Shown here in pieces: positions 1-10,129 of a stretch of 64,000 nt of DNA (the stretch's first letter is position 1; each line of letters starts with the position of its first letter). Made by a program: the position numbers and the translations under genes. The stretch is from Dendrocalamus latiflorus (lineage: Eukaryota > Streptophyta > Magnoliopsida > Poales > Poaceae). The notes beneath the pieces were generated by a model. It saw nothing but the letters and a program-made list of their open reading frames with translations. It did no database searches and was not told the DNA's origin. Where the stretch lies: assembly GCA_017311315.1 (NCBI GenBank), contig CM029634.1, positions 23,922,391 to 23,986,390 of the forward strand, given 5' to 3'.

Positions 1-195
1 CTAGGCAAAATTGACTTTGTGATTCATACACGAGACCTTTGATTGTCCTCGATCCATTGGGAACGTTTTCGAACACAAGAATCCTAGCTAAACTCGCTGC
101 TTACGCGCACGGGTTCCCTGTTCGAGGGACGTTTCTTACGTGCGAGTGCGCATTTGGCACCTCAAATTTGAGCGACTCAGGGCACTTCTAATAAG
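1..195. repeat. Dispersed repeat, copy A (partial)
   Basis: This stretch resembles segments near 4208-4547, 6690-6800 and 7325-7915. Shared words are CACGAGACCTT, TTGGGAACGTTTT and TTGGCACCTCAAATTTGAG. It carries no convincing ORF and is cut on the right by the solo LTR. The parent element is unknown. Confidence 0.6.
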
Positions 196-349
196 TGTTA
201 AGCTATGTAGATGTTCGTAAATAAAGAGACGATGAATAATTGATATTTTGTTTGCTTTAGAATTTACGTTTGTGAAAGACTTGTCGGTTGCTGCTGATGC
301 CTTTGCTTTCGAGTGTTTTTGCTCAATTACGAGTGACCACGGCAGACCA

Positions 350-720
350 CGACACTCTTTCGACCACAGCAGCGTTCGACCTCAGCACTTTGAACACGAT
401 ACGACTACAGTTGGCTTCGACCACGGCAGTTTTTGACCACGTTCAGCTTTCGACCACAGCAGCTGTCGACCATGCTTGACTTACGACCACATCCAACTTT
501 CGACCACAGCAGCTGTTGAACACGTCTGACTTACAACCACGTCCAGCTTTTGACCACAGCAGCTATCGACCACGTCTAGCTTACGACCACGGCAGTTTAC
601 GGCCACATACAGTCTTTGACCACAGAAGCTGTCGACCATGTCTGGCTTCGACCACAGTAGTATGACTTTGACCTTTCGACCACAGCAGTACGACTTCAGT
701 TTTACGACCACAGCAGGTAA
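350..720. repeat. Short tandem repeats built on GACCACAGCAG
   Basis: Words such as TTTCGACCACAGCAG and TACGACCACG recur every 15-30 bases in an irregular array within the solo LTR. A related reverse-complement motif (GGTCGAA) recurs at 50280-50470. ORFs crossing the array are by-products of the repeat. Confidence 0.8.
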
Positions 721-848
721 TTGTAGATACAATACTCTTTCATGGTCGTAGCTACAGTACTCGATAGTCGTAGATTTTACTGGTCGTACTCGATAGTCGA
801 AGGTTTTACTAGTCGCTAATCGAGGGCTTTGCGGTTGATAGTCGTAGG

Positions 849-1128
849 TTTTGCAGATTGCATCCATGGTCGTAGGTCTTGCAAACTACTTCTATGGTCG
901 TAGGTCTTGCAGACTACGTTCATGGTCGTAGGTTTTGTGGACTATGTTCATAGTCGTAGGTCTTGCAGACTGCTTTCATGGTCATAGGTTTTGTAGACTA
1001 CTTTTATATTCGTAGGTTTTGCAAACTGCCTCCATGGTCATAGGTTTTGCAGACTGCTTCTATGATCGTAGGTTTTGCAGACTGCCTTCATGGTCGTAGG
1101 ATTTGCAGACTGTCTTCATAGTCGTAGC
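849..1128. repeat. 28-bp tandem repeat, about ten units
   Basis: Ten successive units read approximately TTTTGCAGACTGC, then TTCATGGTCGTAGG. Unit length holds at 28 bases while the sequence varies by a few substitutions per unit. It lies inside the solo LTR, upstream of its TATA box. Confidence 0.85.
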
Positions 1129-1780
1129 TACAGTCCTCAATGGTCGTAGCTTTGGCAGTCTTGTCGATACTCGTAGACTTTACAGTCTGCTGTTCTGTCT
1201 TCAGTAGTCGGAAGCTTAGCGATCGGCTGCCGTAAGCTTCACAGTCCGTACTCGTAGACTTTCATGGTCGATACAAGTGCTTCACTCTTAAGATCTTCGA
1301 GTACGTCAAGTACTTGTGTTGGGCCAGTGGTTGATTGGTCGGTGAGTGGTGGTCGTTGATGGATGGTCATTGCTTGAGGTACTCGTAGTTGAAGGACTCG
1401 GTACTCGGTAGAAGTGGTTTCATGACCATGGTAAGTGGTCGGGTGTTGGAATATTGGTTTGTACTTATAGGCTTCGAGTACATGTTGCGGCTGTGTTTTC
1501 TGATTGATACTCGATAGTCGGTATGGTTTCCGGTATTTGCGGGTTATGAGTACTTTGTGATAGCGGTCGTGTTGTGTGATCGTAGGGTCTGGTTCAGTTA
1601 GTGATGGTCGTAAGTGTTCTGAGGCATGGTCGTAAACGGACTGGGGGATGGTTGTAGGTGAGTTGATTTTTGTCTAGGGATAGACAAGGGTTGGTTTTAT
1701 ATTGTGTGATGACTACGGTCAAGTTGGGGAGAACTTGTACCGGGAGATGGTTTCTTTGGTCTTTGCATGTGTAGGTGGCA

Positions 1781-2030
1781 TGGAGGCGGCCATGGTCGGG
1801 GACGAGGAGGACCGGAACTAGGAGGGGGTAATCTGAGGTCTAGACGGTCGGGATGTCATACGAGGTTGTCGAGCTCATGCTGGAGCACAAGGAAGTCAAA
1901 GATGGATGCTGCGTGGAGGCGTGGAGATGATTACGGTCGGTGATGAGGAAGACCGGGACTAGGAGGGGGTAATCTGAGGTCCAGGCAGTCAAGAGGTCAT
2001 GCGAGGTGATCGGGCTTACGCGTGAGCACG
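1781..2030. repeat. Duplicated segment of about 140 bp within the solo LTR
   Basis: Two head-to-tail copies share the block GACTAGGAGGGGGTAATCTG (with one substitution in the first copy) and neighbouring GGTCATGCGAGGT-like words, starting near 1795 and 1935. They are a diverged tandem duplication with no coding content. Confidence 0.7.
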
Positions 2031-2253
2031 CAGTGATGGTGCATGATGGAGATATAGGAGGGGATATCCTAGAGGCTTTGTCGTGTGTGTTATATGGAGT
2101 TGTGGATGGAGTCCATGATCAATATGAGTAGATTAAAACTCGTGTTAGGAAGGGTTTCGGGTCCCTTGATTTGATGAAGAGATAGAGTTTGTGTCCAGAT
2201 GGATAGGGACACGGTTTTGAGGTGTTTGTGTTGGACACGCTTTGTGCGCTGGC

Positions 2254-2260
2254 TATAAAA
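2254..2260 (+). promoter_or_regulatory. TATA box of the solo LTR
   Basis: TATAAAA sits about 740 bases before the LTR end, with a possible polyadenylation-type ATAAAATAATAG near 2360. In an LTR this arrangement marks the U3/R region. Whether this solo copy drives transcription cannot be judged from sequence. Confidence 0.55.
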
Positions 2261-3150
2261 GCAGGAGAGGCTGTAGGCTAGTGTACAGAGTTTTAGAGCT
2301 TTCATGGAGAAAGTTTTTAGGGGTGCCGTGAGGCGCTTTATAGCCAAGATCTTGCTGATAAAATAATAGATCAGTTTCCTTCATCTCTTACCACTTCCAT
2401 AGCATCACTCCTTCTCTGTTTTTCGTGCTCTGTTTTTGTCTTCAGCGCATCTCGTCCAAGCGGTGGGCGAACGACTGGGGACATCAGGTGAAAGGAGGTC
2501 ATGACTACATGCGTCATGGTCATGCCGAGCGATCGGAACAATCAGACTATTGATCTGTTTTCGTACTGAGCGATCGGAACAAGAAGGCTATCGATTTGTT
2601 GTCGTACCAAACAAGCGGTCGATCTATTGTCGTGCTGAGTGATCGGAACGATCTGGCGGTCGATCTGTTGTCGTGCCGTGTGATTGGAACGAGCGGGTGA
2701 TTGATTCAAGCAGTTGTAACGAGTAGTCGTAAGCGAGCTATCGGCAGAGGTTAACAAGTGGTCGTAACGAGCGCTTAGGCAGCAAAGACTAACAAGTGGT
2801 CGTAACAAGCAGTCGGGCGACAGAAGCTTTCGACCACGTACAAGCTGGTAGCTGTGGTCGTTATTGTTATGTGGTAATTTAGATTGCTTTGTTTTTATTT
2901 CTCTGCATTAGGTTTTAGTTTCAGGTGATAAAAAGTGGAGGCAATCATTCACCCCCTCTCTTATTGTGCCATACGATCCTACAATAAGTCATAGTCAGCA
3001 ATGTCTATAGTATTTTAACTAGTATGCCAACTAAAATTTGTGCTAAAGTGGAGAGGAAATTAAAGAAGACAGAGGGAAACCGTGCAAGATACAATTTGTG
3101 AGCCCTACACTCCTGCAAGACACTGCGTGCCGCTCTACGTGGACCTGAAC

Positions 3151-4198
3151 GAGAAAATTGATCATTTGCCACTTTGAAGAGTGGGCTTCGCAAAATTGCC
3201 ACTTTCAAAATTGGTTTCGCAAAAATACCATGCAGTACATTTACCTCTTGATTACCATGCCATTTGAGCCATTTAACTCATTTAATATTTTTTTTTCTAA
3301 TTTCAGGGGCTGGAAAAGACATTTCTACCCTTGCTAAGTTTTGCACTGCATGGGCTTTGGATTGGAAGGTGAAACATCGCTGCTGGACAAACTTGTCTGT
3401 GGACAGTAGATTTCTACCTCAAATCGATCGATCGATCTACAATTTCACAGTACAGCACATACGGTACAATCTCCTTTTCTCTAAATCAATTTGATCTCCC
3501 CTTTGTTTCATCAAATCAAACACTGTCACCGAGCTGATCCCCCTTACAATTAACCATATACGTACTACTTCTGTAAATGCATATGTAGTAGACACTCTCT
3601 CTTCTCTTGTTGGCATGAAGCTTGTTTAATCAATCATTAATTGTATGCGCAAATTAAGAAGATGTAGGGCAAGAAGCAGCAAACCACAAGATGCTAGCCG
3701 CAAATTAAAGCAGTTAGGAAGAAGAGGCAGAGAGAAGCTGGCGAACAGGTGGTGGGACAAAGGGCGGCTGGGCCTCCCGGTGAACACGGAGGCGCCGCCG
3801 CTTGGCTCCTCAGGTCTCGACAAGGTAAACACAAGCAGCCAGGACATGGCGGCGCCCAAGGACGGGGAGCAGAGCGGCGGAAGCAGCCACGACAATGACC
3901 GCGAGAACGGAAATAGCGAGCCCAAGGACTGCAGAGAAATCAGTTTCTTTCCCTTAGCATGCAGTGCAAAATTTAGCAAGGGTAGAAAGGTCTTTTCCAG
4001 CCTCTGAAATTACAAAAAAAATATTAAATGAGTTAAATGGCTCAAATGACATGATAATCAAGAGGTAAATGTACTGTATGGTAAAATGGCATGATAATCA
4101 AGAGGTAAATGTACTGTATGGTATTTTTGCGAAGCTAATTTTGAAAGTGACAATTTTGCGAAGCCCACTCTTCAAAGTGGTAAATGATCAATTTTCTC
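3151..4198. mobile_element. Non-autonomous Mutator-like element with gene-like cargo (Pack-MULE candidate)
   Basis: Long terminal inverted repeats of roughly 200 bp start GAGAAAATTGATCATTT on the left and are mirrored at the right end. Both ends are flanked by the identical 9-bp word GACCTGAAC (3142-3150 and 4199-4207), the Mutator signature. The right repeat has an extra tandem copy of about 40 bp (4045-4125). The interior has no transposase. It contains a GC-rich stretch (3740-3940) open on both strands, resembling captured exon sequence, but I could not identify the source gene. Confidence 0.9.
3645..4007 (+). other. Unidentified coding-like cargo of the Mutator-like element
   Basis: A 120-codon plus-strand reading frame is rich in Arg, Lys, Ser, Gly and Asp. 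A 117-codon frame overlaps it on the minus strand. Its GC-rich composition (GGCGGCGCC, GAGCAGAGCGGCGG) contrasts with the AT-rich repeats around it, as expected for a captured exon. No domain was recognised and the strand of the source gene is uncertain. Confidence 0.35.
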
Positions 4199-4550
4199 GA
4201 CCTGAACATAGTGAACCTAGCGGCTGATATATTTCTAGGTGCGTGTGCGCATTTGGCACCTCAAATTTGAGAGACTTGGTACGCGTGTGCTTGGCACCTC
4301 AAATTTGAGAGAGGACTTAGTTGGATTGCGCGCACGCTCAAGTTAGACCTGAACAAAACGACCCTAGTGGCTGATACACCGTCGGCATGGATTACCTCTT
4401 GACAAAAATTTGTGGTGCACACACGAGACCTTCATCCCTGAACCACTGGGAACGTTTTGGAACACATGCCGCAGCTCAATGCCTCGCTTCTCGCATTCTC
4501 AACCAGAAAAACCTACCATGAAGGCATGAATGCGTATGCACTGATCTTAA

Positions 4551-5146
4551 GGCTCCGTTTGGCACAGCTCTATCACCGACTCCTGGAGCTGTTTGAAGCC
4601 ATTTTGTGCCAAACAGGATAAAACAAAATAGCTCCACCCAAGGAGTCCCTTAAAACCTGCTGAGACAAAAGATATATACGAGATGGAGCTGAAAAAAGTA
4701 GCTTCACCCGGCTCCATCCGCAGGCCCGCATGCCACTGCCCTTGTACTTTCGTGAATTTACGCGATCTGCCCTTGTACATGTGATGTTTGCATTATATCA
4801 TGACTTTGCACATGCATATTTGTTTTAACGGGTCATTCATATGAAAAAAAACGCATTAAATATTGGTTGCTAATACTTTGTGTTATTTTAAATTTTAATT
4901 TTTTTTGAATTCAAATTTACTCGGATGAAAAATCATGTAGAAATATACAGCTCTTGATGTTACTACAAGCCAAATAGACAGGGGTATATTGGACAATTGA
5001 CATCTCTCAACCATGCATGATAAAACAGCTTGCCAAACAGTCTACCAAAACAACTCCAGCTCCAGTTCCACAGGTGGAGCTGTTCGTGGAGCTGAAGTAA
5101 AAAAAAACAGCTCCACTTGTGAAGTGGAGCCGTGCCAAACAGGACC
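4551..5146. mobile_element. Tourist-like (PIF/Harbinger) element
   Basis: Terminal repeats GGCTCCGTTTGGCAC and, inverted, GGTCCTGTTTGGCAC are flanked by the 3-bp duplication TAA (4548-4550 and 5147-5149), as for PIF/Harbinger elements. The empty-site equivalent is visible in copy D near 7632. The interior is AT-rich and non-coding, with further 'agctcca' inverted words near both ends. Confidence 0.85.
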
Positions 5147-5404
5147 TAAGTTAGACCTCACCTGAGCAAAAATGGCGAATCTAATTAGATCCACAAACCA
5201 CAATTAATTCCGCGTGACGATGATGGCACGTCACATGGCACGTCACAATTAATTCTACACTATCAGAGCTGGGCACAAATTACGTGAAGCTAGTAGTTGA
5301 CATCGATTTCATTATTGAGCAAGTCAAAATACATACATTGGTTAGCTTTACACCTAATACATTACATATTGGGCATTTGGGAAAAGTTGATGTACCAGTA
5401 GCCT

Positions 5405-5630
5405 CTTCGTTTAAGCCTTTAAAAACCGTTTTTCTCCCACAACTAGCTTTCAAACAGAGTATCTTTTCAAAACGGAATCTATAACTCGATTATAGTAGAT
5501 ACTGTAGCGACTTTATTTATATCGGCTAAAATCGTATGCGAGTCTCTTTCTCTCTGTAAAATCTTACGAACAGTCAAAAGTTATAAACCGCAACTAAAAC
5601 CATAAGCCAAAACTAAAAAGAAGAGGCCCA
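5405..5630. mobile_element. MITE family 1, copy 1
   Basis: About 226 bp present here but absent from copy D. Ends are GCCTCTTC and, inverted, GAAGAGGC. Internal words CGACTTTATTTATATCGGC and ACCATAAGCC recur in related elements at 37075-37519 and in the disrupted copy in the anthocyanidin reductase intron. The target duplication is not clear. Confidence 0.65.
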
Positions 5631-5705
5631 TGGTTGACCACAAACCAATATTCATGTGCAAAGTGGTGCAAAACTGCGCAAAGATGTGTATATTTAATCT
5701 TTAAA

Positions 5706-6110
5706 TGTATGTTAATTCTATTGGAACTTTAAACCCTGTGGCCAGAAGCTGGAATAAAAGCGTCCGCGTCTTAATTTTAGCTTTTTTGTTTTTTTTTTTG
5801 CATTATCTGTGGAGATATAATGGTGTTTGTATTCTCATTTTGTTTAATTGAATAACTCAGAAAAAGCTAACAATCGCTATAATGCAATTTCAGCTAAGCC
5901 AACAACCGGAAGCCATAAAAAGCCAGATTGAATGACCCCTAGTCACCTTAATTATTTAATCTCTCGGTCTGACACTTGCTAGAAGTGGCCTCCAACTCTT
6001 TTGGGACCTTCAAACCACAGTTTCCGAGAAAGAGATTTGACCCACGACCCAACCCACCTACTCCAAAAGCCATAAGCCGCAGAAAAAAGAACAGGGACTC
6101 ACACACCCAA
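5706..6110. other. Non-coding AT-rich stretch
   Basis: No gene was seen. The part 5770-5940 (TTTAGCTTTTTTG ... CAATTTCAGCTAAGCC) resembles the internal part of the MITEs at 23471 and 29488 and may be a diverged relative. Confidence 0.4.
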
Positions 6111-6122
6111 TCTCATCAGTAC

Positions 6123-6130
6123 CTATAAAT
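6123..6130 (+). promoter_or_regulatory. Possible TATA box without a recognisable gene
   Basis: CTATAAATACC is followed by a leader-like stretch (CACTTCATCACTCAAG). No credible coding sequence follows within 500 bases; frames to 6660 are short and unlike known proteins. It may be a leftover promoter or captured 5' flank. Confidence 0.3.
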
Positions 6131-6689
6131 ACCTTGCTTCGATCACAATCTCCCAACCCACTTCATCACTCAAGGTTAGCAAGACAGCTATTGCCCGAGC
6201 CATTTTGCCTTCGAAATCGACTCCTAGGTGAAGTGTGTTGTATTTTATGAACCGAATTTAATCGTGTCCAACCACTGCTGGTCTTCTCGACCGCTTGAAG
6301 AGTCCGATCAAGGCAAACAAACTGGACAGAGGTTGTGATTGGGATCATCTTTATGTTTATAATAGACTCTGCACCAACCCACATCAGATGTGGTGCTTTA
6401 AGGTGTGTACGCCGACTGGAGTCAGACGTGGCTACTCAAGATGCTTCTGACTACAACTCTACATTATTATCTTCTGAGACTCTCTGAGCAGAGCGTTGTT
6501 TCCATCTTTGATATGGTTATTGTTCCAGTTTCTGATAGGTCTCTGTATTATTGCCAATTAGGACTCTGTTTTCTTCCTCGTCTGGGGCTGACTAGTACAG
6601 GCAAGTAGAATCACATATACACTAAGAGTGTTCTATAACTTCTTTTCATATAATGATTTCGCCAATTGTGTTCCTAATTCGAAAGATGT

Positions 6690-7300
6690 TTTTAGGTGCG
6701 TGTGCACATTTGGCACCTCAAATTTGAGGGACTTAGTATGAATGCGCGCATGCTCAAGTTAGACTTGAACAAAACGAACCTAACAGCTGATATATTTTTA
6801 TGGAGAGGAACTAGCACATGGTATACCGTTGGGAGGCATCCCGACGGCATACCTTCCCCTCGCCGCTGCTCCCCCTCACCTCCCTCTCAAATGTGATGCC
6901 GCTCCAGTCCCCTCCACCTGCCTCTTTCTCCGGCACCGGCCGTTACCCTTCTCTCCCTCTCTCTTCTCCGCACCCGCCGCTCTCCCCGCCTCATTCTCCA
7001 GCGCCGGCCGTAGCTCCGAACTCCTCCTCCGCCTTCCCTGCTCCCTTCTCCACCACCGGCAGTGACCCTGCTGCCTCGCCGCGCCGCCCTCTCCCCTCCC
7101 CCACCGTCCCCACCCCGCCCAACCAAAAATTCACTACGTCGCCACCTTGCCGTGCCACCCATTGTCCTCCACCGCCACCCGACACCCTCCACCTCCGCAC
7201 ACCACCTCCCTCTACATCCTGGGGAGCCGTGGTGAACCCGTCCAAGAAAGGCGATGGCGGCGGTGCCCCCTCGTCGGAGATGAGTTATACCGTCGAATTC
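6690..7300. other. Dispersed repeat fragment (copy C) followed by an unidentified GC-rich segment
   Basis: 6690-6800 repeats the 'ttggcacctcaaatttgag' block of copies A, B and D. 6816-7290 is GC-rich, pyrimidine-rich and open in several frames on both strands (Pro/Ser-rich on plus, Gly/Arg-rich on minus), which reflects composition rather than a gene. It starts near TATACCGTTGGGAGGC and ends near TTATACCGTCG, possibly the ends of a small inserted element. Confidence 0.4.
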
Positions 7301-7324
7301 TACCGTTTTCTAGATTTTCTCATT

Positions 7325-7915
7325 TTTTAGGTTCGCGCGCATTTGTCACTTCAAGTTTGAGAGATTTAGTACGCATGTGCTTGGCACCTCAAATTTGAGG
7401 GAATTAGTGGCGCACGCTCAAGTTAGACCTGAACAAAATGAATCTAGCGGATGATATATTGCCGGAACGAATTACCTCTTGACCAAAAAAATTGTGGTGC
7501 ACACACGAAACCTTTATCCCTGAACCATTGGGGACGTTTTGGAACACATGCTACATCTCAACGCCTCGCTTCTCGCATTCTCAACCAGAAAAACCTACCA
7601 TGAAGCCATGAATGCATATGCACTGAGCTTAAGATGGACCTGAGCAAAAATGGCGAATCTAATTAGATCCACAATTAATTCCGCGTAACGATGGCACATC
7701 ACATGACATCGACCCTTATGTCTACACTCTCAGATTTGGGCACAAATTGCGTCAAGCTAGCAGTTGACATCGATTTCATTATTGAGCAAGTCAAAATACG
7801 TACATTGGTTAGCTTTACGCCTAATACATTACATATTGGGCAAAGTTGATCTACCAGTATGCATGTGGACCACAAACCGATATTCATGTGCGAAACTGCG
7901 CAAAGATGGTTGACA
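7325..7915. repeat. Dispersed repeat, copy D (uninterrupted)
   Basis: This copy carries the same blocks as copy B without its two insertions, so it serves as the empty-site reference for the elements at 4551 and 5405. It contains no convincing ORF. Confidence 0.75.
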
Positions 7916-8858
7916 TTGCAAACAGGATCGATCGATACCTAATTTGATTCGCTTCGAAACATCAAAATACACAGAATTAAGGTAAATTTTTTTTATAAAA
8001 AATAGGCACATTGAATATTATATTATTACTTCGTCTGTCAGCTCAGATCGCGGATTCAGCGAAAATCTAGAGGGGCGATCGGAGACAGTGGACTCTTGGT
8101 CGTCGAGCTCCTTCTGTCCTTATCTGAGCTGGGACAAAAATTTTAAAATAATCAATTTTAAATTTTAAATTATAGTATTATATATTTTTTAATTTTTTGC
8201 AGTTTTGACCGTCTGACGCTCTACGGTTGGACAATTTAGGCTGGTCGCCCAATCTTTAAGCGGCACATGGCCAAGTCACCCAACTGTTGAGCGACTAGAT
8301 CATGTCACCCAACCGTGGAGTGACAAGACCCCAATCTCCTAACGGTTGGGCGACTATCGTCGAACCGTTTGGTGATTTTTAAATATATATATAATTATTT
8401 TATTAATCTGATGAAAATAATTATGGAGGTAAATGATAATTGTTGTAGGTAGATAATATTTAGGAAATCTTATTTACAAGTTGTTTTTTAAAATAAAAAG
8501 GCAGACAATATTGGTTGATCTGTTTGTGATTTTTGTAGATTGTAAATGGTAGGAAATATATTAGACCTGCAATAACATTTTGCGATCGTCGTATGTAGTT
8601 GTAGTGCGATAAATTGTCTGAAAATTTTGTGAGAACGATTAAGTTAGCAATGATTAGTAAGTAGCAAGTTAAGTGATATTGCGATGCAACTGGGAATTCA
8701 CACGTGAAGGAGAATTTCGAATAAATGACGTAAAGAAAATAACACGATATTTCATCCGACAAGGGGTTACATGGCACGCAGGGTAACAAACCAATAATGT
8801 ACACGTATGCCTATAGGGAATTAGAAATACATGGGACATATGAACAAAGAGCGTGAAA

Positions 8859-9175
8859 CTACTGCGTGGAACATGGCCATTTGCGCTTGCGGCCCAGCTC
8901 GGCGTTGTAGTCCTCACCGTCGACAATGGCCTTGGCTACCAGTTCGCGCCTTCCCTCGCGCTCCTTCTCATGAGCCTCCCACTTCCTGCGCCTGCACGCC
9001 TCTAGATGAGCTTACATCTCCCGCTTGATACACTCGCTTCGATCTTCGCTGCGGCGCCACTCCTCCATCCTGTTGCGTGTCGTTTAGGCATCCCATTTCT
9101 CGCAGTCCAGAGTCCACTGGTCATGCAGGTGGATCTCCCGGTCGATTCATTTGCGATAGGCGCATAGTAGATCCG
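8859..9175 (-). pseudogene. Decayed charged, helical protein fragment
   Basis: The minus strand reads as a Glu/Arg/Lys-rich helical protein with words such as LDCEKWDA, MEEWRRSEDRS, CRRRKWEAHEKE and ELGRKRKWP. Stop codons interrupt it at several points. It lies downstream of the MULE transposase on the same strand and could be an accessory ORF of the element or a captured host fragment. No family could be assigned. Coding-like periodicity and good reading when stops are ignored argue against chance. Confidence 0.4.
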
Positions 9176-9458
9176 AAGACTACGGGAAGAAGGAAGAGCT
9201 TGTTAGTTTGTGTCATACAAGAGAATTGGTGAGGGGATGTATTGTAACTCATTCTTATGGGCTACCGGTAGCGGGTCAGGTCCCAACGCCGATTGGGATA
9301 ATCCTAGGTGTAGTTACCACAACCCTAGTAACGCATGGCAAAGCTCAACTGCTTCTTGGACTTGAAGAACTTGCATGCATCCCTGCACTAGCAGAGGGGG
9401 GTGTCTCCCTACGGGTGGCTCTTACAGCAAACGCTCAGTGGGAACGTTGAGATATGAG

Positions 9459-9565
9459 TTAGGGTTGGAGGTATGGGGGACTTCGCTTCAAGGGTTGGTG
9501 GTACATGGGGCTTCGCTTCGAGGATTGGAGGTATAAGGGGCTTCGCTTCGTGGAGGTAGACTCCT
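9459..9565 (-). repeat. 30-bp tandem repeat, three units, coding-like on minus
   Basis: Three units contain GGCTTCGCTTCGAGG-like words. On the minus strand they encode a ten-residue repeat of the form EAKPxxPPxL. The reading frame is kept between units, which suggests it was once coding. Confidence 0.6.
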
Positions 9566-9825
9566 AGCACGCTCCGCTTGTTCGTCCCAGGCTGCAGCAG
9601 CCTTTGCGAGTCGAGTAATCTTGTCACATTGATTCTCCATGCTAGCAATGTAGTGTTATAGTCACGGTGTAGGAAAACACATTGTGGAAAGGGTAATACT
9701 TATTGCCTAACCCGATGCGGTGTACGATTGACAAGTCCAATTTGGTTTAGACAAATTCGCGTCCGTGAGGTAGCGGCACACCGAATGATTCATGGACCAA
9801 CATAGCATCACGTCGCTACTTAAAG

Positions 9826-10085
9826 CTGCCCCATTTGGTCTTATCACTGCGCAAGGTTATCTCATCTGGTCTTGTCACTACGCAAGGCTGTCTCGTCTGG
9901 TCATGTCACTACGCAAGGTTGACATATAAAGTTAAAGTTTGCAAATAAAGTTATAACATGATAGCATTTATACTATTAGTACCAGTACACACACAAGAAG
10001 AAATGGTTCTACACTTTACGGATTGACACTATAAATGAAGTTAAAGTTTGCAAATGAAGTTACAACACGATATATAGCATTTATA
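9826..10085. repeat. Two adjacent tandem duplications
   Basis: 9826-9920 holds three units of about 31 bp around TCTGGTCTTGTCACTACGCA. 9921-10085 holds two diverged copies of about 110 bp around AAGTTAAAGTTTGCAAAT. Both lie just downstream of the MULE transposase. No ORF is supported. Confidence 0.65.
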
Positions 10086-10129
10086 ATCGTAATACTAGTA
10101 CAAACACAACAACAAAGTGCACGACACTT

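Larger units (their letters stand above)
196..2993 (+). mobile_element. Solo LTR of a retrotransposon, 2.8 kb
   Basis: The segment begins TGTTAAGC and ends CCTACA, the TG...CA termini of plant LTRs, and is flanked on both sides by the same 5-bp word ATAAG (191-195 and 2994-2998). A TATAAAA box at 2254-2260 and a pyrimidine-rich stretch with ATTCACCCCCTC near the right end are typical of grass LTRs. No primer-binding site follows, so this is one LTR left by LTR-LTR recombination. The orientation comes from the TATA box. The superfamily cannot be assigned without the internal region. The LTR is itself rich in tandem repeats. Confidence 0.85.
4208..5705. repeat. Dispersed repeat, copy B, interrupted by two MITEs
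   Basis: The pieces 4208-4550, 5147-5404 and 5631-5705 line up in order with the uninterrupted copy D at 7325-7915. They share CCTCGCTTCTCGCATTCTCA, TTGACATCGATTTCATTATT and GACCACAAACC. The comparison defines the two inserted elements. No coding content was recognised. Confidence 0.75.

Noticed and set aside
481..867. A 128-codon minus-strand frame near the left end
   Set aside because: It is produced by the GACCAC tandem repeats of the solo LTR and has only repeat-type sequence.
849..1128. Regular 28-bp units considered as a CRISPR array
   Set aside because: The units are contiguous with no unique spacers, the context is a plant LTR, and there are no cas genes.
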